From contig CP145410.1 in assembly GCA_036867785.1 (NCBI GenBank), forward strand, positions 124,001 to 188,000: DNA of 64,000 nt, given 5' to 3'. Below are positions 58,264 to 64,000 of this stretch, piece after piece. The DNA comes from Plasmodiophora brassicae. Taxonomy: Eukaryota > Endomyxa: Phytomyxea > Phytomyxea > Plasmodiophorida. Each line of letters starts with the position of its first letter. Position 1 is the stretch's first letter. A model generated the notes under the pieces. The model did not search any database, had not been told where the DNA came from, and saw only the letters and a list, made by a program, of their open reading frames with translations. The translations under genes were made by a program, and so were the position numbers.

Positions 58264-59132
58264 ATGGTGACGATTGCCTGTCGCAACCAGTTGATCGCGT
58301 TCGTGCCAGGTTTCCCGTGGACCAGCGGTGCGCGTGCGCGTGCGCGGCTGCGGATGTCGACGGGCGCCATCTCGGACGAGTGCGTGTACGACCTGGATGT
58401 CGACGGCGTGGGCGAACCCGTGCGCGTCGCCCAGGACCCGTTGGCCAAGCTGAGTGCCGGGTCGGGCACCACAGGTGCTGTCTTGTGATAGTTCCGGCCG
58501 TCACTGTCGCTGAGCAGCGCTCGTCGTTACCCTAGTCTGGGATTCAGCGATCGCCCTCTGTGGGTATCTGATGCGGTCGATGCGATCACGCCCGAGGACG
58601 GCGCTCGACCTCAGCGCCGGCACGGGCATTGTCGGCCTAACATTGGCACGTACGGCTTGGTCCAGGTTATTCCCCTTCTTCTACTAACTGACCTGTCGTA
58701 GGTCTGGGCGTCGAACGCGTTCTCCTGTCTGATATCCCCAACAGCGTCCCGCTTCTCAGCCACAACATCGAGATGAATGACCTGGCGGATCGCGTTTCCG
58801 CCCTGCCGCTGAAATGGGGCGACGCGGGCAACACCCACGACATCCGGCAGGCGATCGACCCGATCGACCTGATCGTCGCGTCCGATCTGTTCGCATGGCC
58901 GGACCTGTACCTGGACCTGGCACGCACGATCGACGCGTTAGCGTCGACGACGACGACCGTCCTCCTCGCGTACGAGGAACGGAACCCGGCCGTCGAGGGC
59001 GGGTTCTTTCGCATGCTGCATAAGAAATTCGCGATTCGCGAGATCCCGATTGAGGCTCTGCACCCGGAGTATCGATCGCCTGAGCTTCACATCTTCGAGG
59101 CTCGCCGTCGTGCAACCAGAAGTGACGACTGA
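58264..59132 (+). CDS. METTL21-type protein lysine methyltransferase
   Basis: Three exons (58264..58474, 58536..58649, 58702..59132) join in frame to 251 residues. VWDSAIALCGYLM is the pre-motif helix (usually VWDAAIVL) of METTL21/EEF1AKMT3 enzymes. Motif I is ALDLSAGTGIVGLTLARLG, followed by VERVLLSDIPNSVPLLSHNI and the post-motif LIVASDLFAWPDLYLDL, where this family has DxxY/F. The C-terminus FFRMLHKKFAIREIP suits the family. Substrates of relatives are elongation factors and chaperones; the target here is unknown. Confidence 0.85.
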
Positions 59133-59159
59133 ATAGACGGTTATATCACAGGGTCGTTA

Positions 59160-60104
59160 CTATACTCGTCGCCGTCGCGACCTGGATCGCTTGGGTCCAG
59201 CTCCGTCCGAATCAGAATCGGATGCCTGCTGTCGCCGTTTCCCCTGTCGCTTCTTTCGTGGTGGCCGCTTAGGAGACGCTGCCAGCAACGTCTTGCTGTT
59301 GACCCATTCGACGGGCGTCACCGTTGCGATCGTATCGCGGACGCATGCGCCGAGGACGTAGGGGTCGAGCGGCACTGGGACGACCACCACGTCGTCGTCG
59401 TCGTCGTCGTCATCACCCGCGTGAGCGTCATGCTCCTCCTCATCCACAGTCTTCTCGCCATCCGAGTCGACGGTCGCGTCCGACGCGTCTTCGCGTTCCG
59501 GTTCGATTGCAGCGGGAACCACGACAATCGTCGGCATGGCGAACCGAGCCAGACGACGACGACGGTCGTCGTCGGGATCTCTTACAGCCACCGGCTGCCC
59601 TGCCACGTTAATGACGTCAAATGTCTCACCAATGTCCAGATCAATTTCGGAATCGGACGGCACGCTGCGCCTGCAACCGTCGTCCCCGACCAAGTCGGGG
59701 GTCGCAGGCAGACGCGCTTGACGTACACCTGGACAATGAATAGCATCGGCGTTCGACTCCACAACGTCGCCTGCGCTGGGCACATGCGGCGACGCGCGAT
59801 CAGGCAGCGGCTCGTCGACAGGGAGCGATCCACCTTGATCAGCGGAACCATTCACTGGAGAGCGAACCAGTTCGTCGACAGGGTCACAAGGCCGCTCAGG
59901 TCGCACCGGGTTCGGGCCGGTCAAGGCACTGCCGGACGGGTCCAGCTGCTTCTCGTCGTCGACAATGGCGTCCGGTGGTCGGGCTGTCGGCGCGCTCGAT
60001 CGCCTCGTGGGTCGCGCAGGCTTCTTCTGCCCATAGTTGGGCAGCGTACGCTTCTTGCGCATCTGGCAAGCTCCGTAAACGGCCTCGCTGGCACTCGCAT
60101 TCAT
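59160..60104 (-). CDS. Acidic, probably disordered nuclear protein of unknown function
   Basis: One 314-residue frame without introns. The N-terminus has RKKRTLPNYGQKKPARPTRR, the centre is Asp/Val-rich, a run of Asp (DDDDDDDD) is encoded by a GTC/CGT trinucleotide repeat, and the C-terminus is strongly basic (RPPRKKRQGKRRQQ and KRSRSRRRR). Only LDPYVLGACVRDTIATVTPV looks folded. The basic ends suggest nuclear targeting. No family is recognised. Confidence 0.6.
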   Translation of the reverse strand: MNASASEAVYGACQMRKKRTLPNYGQKKPARPTRRSSAPTARPPDAIVDDEKQLDPSGSALTGPNPVRPERPCDPVDELVRSPVNGSADQGGSLPVDEPLPDRASPHVPSAGDVVESNADAIHCPGVRQARLPATPDLVGDDGCRRSVPSDSEIDLDIGETFDVINVAGQPVAVRDPDDDRRRRLARFAMPTIVVVPAAIEPEREDASDATVDSDGEKTVDEEEHDAHAGDDDDDDDDVVVVPVPLDPYVLGACVRDTIATVTPVEWVNSKTLLAASPKRPPRKKRQGKRRQQASDSDSDGAGPKRSRSRRRRV

Positions 60105-60120
60105 CGTTGCACAATGTATT

Positions 60121-61361
60121 TTATAAGGCGGCGGCGGGTGCGAACCTGCCGACTACGTTGGCGGGTAGGGCGTAGACCGGGTCAATAACAGGCAACGATG
60201 ATCGGCCCAGGAGCGATAACGCAGCCAGGCCGAAGAACGTGTGGAACACGTCGGTCATATTGCCGGGGCGATCGGATATGCCGCCGTGGTCGACATCCTG
60301 ACAGTCGATGACGTACCGGACAAGCGCGTCCTGGTCGATCCAGTCGAGTCGCCCCAGGATAGACAGGGCAGACAGGACCCACCTACCAACAATGTCAAGT
60401 ACTGTCCGAAGAGCGCCATCAGACAACGCGCTCCAACCATGAATAGCAGACGTCTTCCTTCTTCTCAGGGCGTCCGTTAAGGCCACCACACGGTAGTTGC
60501 CGTTCGCAGAGCCACCATGACAGCGTGTCCGCATCGAACGCATCGTCCAGAGCTCCAGCAATCCGCAGAGCAGCAACGCAGCAGAAAACTAAACACGAAT
60601 CAGAACGGGTCGACCGTACAGACCATCAGCCCAAGCACCGGACCTTGACCGGCATGGGATTCCGATCCCGGGACGCAGCCGAACCCGCCGTCAAAGTTCT
60701 GGCATTGCAGAATGTATCGTACGGCGGCGTCCCAGTCGATACGGTGACGTTGCTCGAGAATGGCCAGCGCACTCATTGCACAGTACGAGAACCTCGTGTC
60801 CACTTCGCCCCATTCATCGCCTTCGCAGGCCAAACGTCAGGTCGTGTTGCGCCAGACGTTAAACGATACCGCACCCGTGAAAGACCCATCCGGTTTCTGC
60901 AGGGCGGCGATATAGCTGGCAGTGAGTTCGCGATCCAACAGGTCCAGCTTGCCGAGCACGGCTAGAATCTGGATCGCGCTTAGCGTGTACAGCAAATGTG
61001 GGTCGTGATTGACGTTGCCGCCGAAACCCCCCGACTTGTACTGGCACTTCATGACGAACTCGACAATGTCGTCTAGCGGCAGGCGATGCGTCTCCCCGAG
61101 CAGCTCCATTGTCATCAGCGCCCAGTACACACCCGACATTCGCAAGTGCTCCCTGGAGCGGACACAGTAAGCTTCGACACCGAGGCCAGCGCGTCCGACG
61201 CTGGCATACATTGCATAGTGCTCGAACGAATCCGGGTTCGCGTCCAGCGCCAGAACGAACTGGACGTCGTAAGTTCGCGGCACGCGGTACCAGAGGCTGT
61301 GCAGCGGTCACCGTACCTTGATGTGCGCGTCACGTGCGACTCTGTCGTCCCAGCCGGACAT
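60121..61361 (-). CDS. RABGGTB: Rab geranylgeranyltransferase beta subunit
   Basis: A short first exon from the ATG at 61361 ([15 protein letters not shown]) joins the main exon with [20 protein letters not shown] and [17 protein letters not shown]. The prenyltransferase repeats follow: [68 protein letters not shown] and [20 protein letters not shown]. The zinc ligands Asp and Cys in DVCYSW and His in VFHTFFG are all present. It pairs with RABGGTA and REP to attach geranylgeranyl groups to Rabs such as the Rab2 at the window's left edge. Exon limits around 60430-60600 and 60840 are approximate. Confidence 0.93.
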
Positions 61362-62420
61362 GACGCTGCTCGCCTACCGACCTACTCCGCTGCGCACAGG
61401 GTCAAACCGATTGCCGCCGCATTGCCAACCAGTCTGCCCGCGAGGTTCGCGTCTGACTGAATCCAGTTGCTTGACGAGGAGAGGGTCGGCAGCGCAGCTG
61501 TCCCTCGCCCGTCGCAACACCAGGAAACCTCCCGCGAATCACGACAATAACTCGCATATTCAATAATGAGACATAGCTACTAGAATATGAATTTATTCGC
61601 GAACCCGTACGCCGATATCGTTCCCTGTACACCAGCAGGAACACAACATTCAAACGTCCCTGTACACAGTCGTCAGAAACGCGCGCATTCGTGGGCATGG
61701 TCAAATAAATCTTTTCAAATCCTTCAGGCAATCGTAATGCTCCTTCCTCAAAACTAGCAGAACGCCGTTAATAGGAGGTCCAGAGATATAACATTGGCGT
61801 TCATCACAAGGACGTATAGCACTATAACAAAAGATTTAAGTACCTAGGTGATTTTTACAGCTGTTGCCTCAGAAAGCGTGCAATCGTCACCGCGTCTGTG
61901 CATTGTCGTACAGCGCTCTGACTGACGTGCAAATATCGCATATCGTCATCGACAACGGGAGCAAAGCTGAGAGGACCGATGCAGTCAAATTTCAGACTGC
62001 AGATCAGTCATCTGAGCTATTGCAAGAGCCAATATCAGTGCTGACCACAACGAGAAGGAACGCACGTCCACAGTGCAGCAGCAGCACACTGTGTCAGTTG
62101 CTTCACGTTGTGGACTCGTGGATTTCTCAGCGTCGTTTGATCAATCAATGAAGCCGGCTGCGGAGTCCGTCGCGCAGTCCGACTCGTCTGACATTGAGCC
62201 GCGGCCCGCGGACAGACGATTCTATAGCGCCGCCCCTAATACTGAGGTTCGCAGCGGATTCGAACCTATCTAATGCCTACGAACCGCAACACACATAGGC
62301 CATGGTTCGCTCGTCTTAAACCTTCGTACTTAACGCCCCCTTCACTCTCACACGCGCCATCTTGTCCAACTACCTCAGTCGTGGACGATCGATAGCCATA
62401 CTTTCATAGGGTTCATTCAT
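61362..62420. other. Intergenic region without a supported gene
   Basis: Frames are short and stop-rich and base composition is more AT-rich than in genes. It holds the RabGGTase promoter and the 3' end of UTP18. A short ATTC tandem lies near 62410-62425. No tRNA fold was found. Confidence 0.5.
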
Positions 62421-63776
62421 TCATTCATAGCATCCGAGACGGTAAAGCAACACTCTGCCTCGATCGTTTCCAATGGCTAAATGCCTGCTATCAGGGGCGA
62501 ATGCAACAGCGGACACGAAATGCAGCGGGGTCTGAGAGGTCGGCCAGGACGGGAACACGGTCCTCGTCGGTACATGCACAATTCGCAGCGCATCCTGCTT
62601 CTGGCGAGACGCCATGATGAGCAGATTGCCGTCGTGGTTGAACGTCAGGTGGTCAATAGCTGTTGTAAGCGACATGATGGACTTGACTGGGTTCGGTGCC
62701 CCATCAGCGTACAGGTTCACGACTCCCGTGCTGGACCCGGTCGCAACGATGTTCTTCGAATTACCTGCAACAGCCACGCGGGTCGCCTTGACGCATCCGT
62801 GATCAGAGAACCGCGTCCTGCACTTTAGGCTGCCGACGTCGAATACGTAAACGTCGCCATCGGCACTGAAAGCCGTCAGTTCCGAGCCATCGCTGGAGAA
62901 CGCGACAGATCGAACACTGCCGTTCACACGAACCGTGCCAAGGCACTGCTTCGATTTTGCAGATACAATGGCAACGTAACCGTCCTGGCACAGGAATGCG
63001 ACATGTTTGCCATTAGGCGATGAAACGAACTTGTGGAATGACGAGTCGGGTCGGCCACGAACGCCAGGGACCTTCTCAACAGCACCGCGCTCAATGTCGA
63101 ACGTGTAGAAGAACTTTCGCGGCCCTGACATCCACACCTCGTCGCTACCGACAAACGACGCGCACTGAATCGGCAGGTCAGCAACGTGGACAGACTGGAG
63201 TTTGTTGTTCTGGTGCCCGTCAACGTTGAACAGTCGCAGCGTACGATCCATGCCGGCGGTCAGGAGAAGCTGCCCGTTGCTATGGAAAGCAACGCTTTGG
63301 ACGACGCTTTCCGACACGCCATTAACGTTGGCGTCCTTCAATCGAGCGATACGGAAACTGGTAGTGCCCAGTCGTCCACCGGCGCCACGCGCAAGAAGGG
63401 GCTGCGCGCTACGAAGATATGCATCTTCGTCATCGTCCTCATCAGAAGCACGACCGTTATTGTTCGCCCAGTCTGCGGTCCGGTGAAGCTTCCGGAACTG
63501 GGTTCGAAGACGCTCCACGTATTCTTTGCCTGACACGGTAACCTCGTCCTCTACCTGGCGTAGTTTCCGGTTGCGGGCTGTGCTTGATAAGTCAACGCGC
63601 ACGCATTCGTCATCCTCATCGACCCACGCCGGCTTCTTCTCCAACCTCGTCGCATCCTCCTCGTTACGCCGATCAACATTGTCGGCTACGACATCACCAA
63701 ACAGCTCTTGCTCCAACTGATGCTCAACGAGTTCGTCATAGGAGCGCTTCTCGCCAGCTCGGAGCAGAGCAGGCAT
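62421..63776 (-). CDS. UTP18: UTP18, U3 snoRNP / small-subunit processome WD40 protein
   Basis: A single exon of 451 residues from the ATG at 63776, MPALLRAGEKRSYDELVEHQ, followed by LEQELFGD, which resembles the UTP18 opening (LE..LFG). An acidic linker with PAWVDEDDECVRVDLSS matches the UTP18 signature PAWVDEDD. Then VSGKEYVERLRTQFRKLH is the family's conserved helix. WD40 blades follow: VVQSVAFHSNGQLLLTAGMD, VAFSSDGSELTAFSADGDVY and VSAVAFAPDSRHLAIGNDRG. It acts in nucleolar 18S rRNA processing. The lack of introns contrasts with RBBP4. Confidence 0.93.
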   Translation of the reverse strand: MPALLRAGEKRSYDELVEHQLEQELFGDVVADNVDRRNEEDATRLEKKPAWVDEDDECVRVDLSSTARNRKLRQVEDEVTVSGKEYVERLRTQFRKLHRTADWANNNGRASDEDDDEDAYLRSAQPLLARGAGGRLGTTSFRIARLKDANVNGVSESVVQSVAFHSNGQLLLTAGMDRTLRLFNVDGHQNNKLQSVHVADLPIQCASFVGSDEVWMSGPRKFFYTFDIERGAVEKVPGVRGRPDSSFHKFVSSPNGKHVAFLCQDGYVAIVSAKSKQCLGTVRVNGSVRSVAFSSDGSELTAFSADGDVYVFDVGSLKCRTRFSDHGCVKATRVAVAGNSKNIVATGSSTGVVNLYADGAPNPVKSIMSLTTAIDHLTFNHDGNLLIMASRQKQDALRIVHVPTRTVFPSWPTSQTPLHFVSAVAFAPDSRHLAIGNDRGRVLLYRLGCYE

Positions 63777-64000
63777 GTTTCGGGACAACACGATGCTGGA
63801 TCCCTCACGGAGTCCGCCACGGACTATCAACCACCGTGACCGTCCGCGAGTTCACAGTCACGCCAATGCAGCAAAAATATGTCGCCTCGCGCCCCTGGTG
63901 CAAAATCCACTTGATCAGACTCGAGAATAGACAACGAAGAAGCAGAGCCATGCTCTTTTGACCGTATTCCTGATCGCCATCACGCAGAGCGCTGGCAAAT
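63777..64000. other. Right edge, no gene called
   Basis: This is upstream of UTP18. The minus-strand frame stays open for some distance (SSLIKWILHQGREATY), so an exon of another gene running off the window is possible but unsupported. Confidence 0.35.

Overview
The window is eukaryotic nuclear DNA from a compact, GC-rich genome, probably a free-living or parasitic protist. Almost every gene I could trace is cut by short GT-AG introns, mostly about 45-80 bases and often near 57. Genes sit on both strands with tens to a few hundred bases between them, and the content is purely eukaryotic (Rab2, SNARE, SUN, nonaspanin, RabGGTase, SAGA subunit, nuclear WD40 proteins). The mix of an LCL/REVEILLE-type MYB, oxylipin enzymes, a Skp1/BTB-LRR protein and a DGAT2-like protein would fit a plasmodiophorid or another rhizarian, stramenopile or amoebozoan. 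That placement is inference only. Start codons were placed on ATG, and exon joins were checked by frame wherever exon coordinates are given.

Layout. 0-5 kb: the 5' end of Rab2, an LCL-type MYB, and a BTB/Skp1-LRR gene in which each LRR is its own 72-base exon. 5-10.4 kb: an LRR coiled-coil protein and a DDX3/Ded1-like protein whose helicase motifs are all lost. 10.6-20 kb: SUN protein, L7Ae-like protein, four-EF-hand protein, RBR ubiquitin ligase, RING-H2 protein and TM9SF nonaspanin. 20-29 kb: DGAT2-like protein, a long inverted repeat near 23-24 kb, a membrane-anchored aspartic protease and PAXBP1/GCFC. 29-38 kb: PA2G4/EBP1, an LDAH hydrolase, a single-polypeptide cytochrome P450-PLAT-lipoxygenase fusion and PIG-Y. 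38-41 kb holds no gene I can support. 41-48 kb: TADA1, API5, RBBP4 and a VTI1 SNARE. 48.7-54.7 kb: a probable mobile or multicopy unit, made of an array of short hairpins, an intronless 1500-residue ORF with a DEDDy exonuclease core and Cys-rich modules, and a second partial copy of its Cys-rich tail. 54.8-64 kb: an unknown conserved protein, glutathione reductase with an 18-base redox microexon, a METTL21-type methyltransferase, an acidic disordered protein, RabGGTase beta and UTP18.

Functional threads. Rab2, RabGGTase beta, VTI1 and the nonaspanin serve membrane traffic. TADA1, RBBP4, PAXBP1, API5 and PA2G4/UTP18 serve chromatin, RNA and ribosome work. LDAH, the DGAT2-like protein and the P450-lipoxygenase are neighbours in lipid and oxylipin metabolism. 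The best candidates for an undescribed system are the P450-PLAT-LOX fusion, the dead DDX3-like protein and the 49-54 kb exonuclease unit with its flanking repeats.
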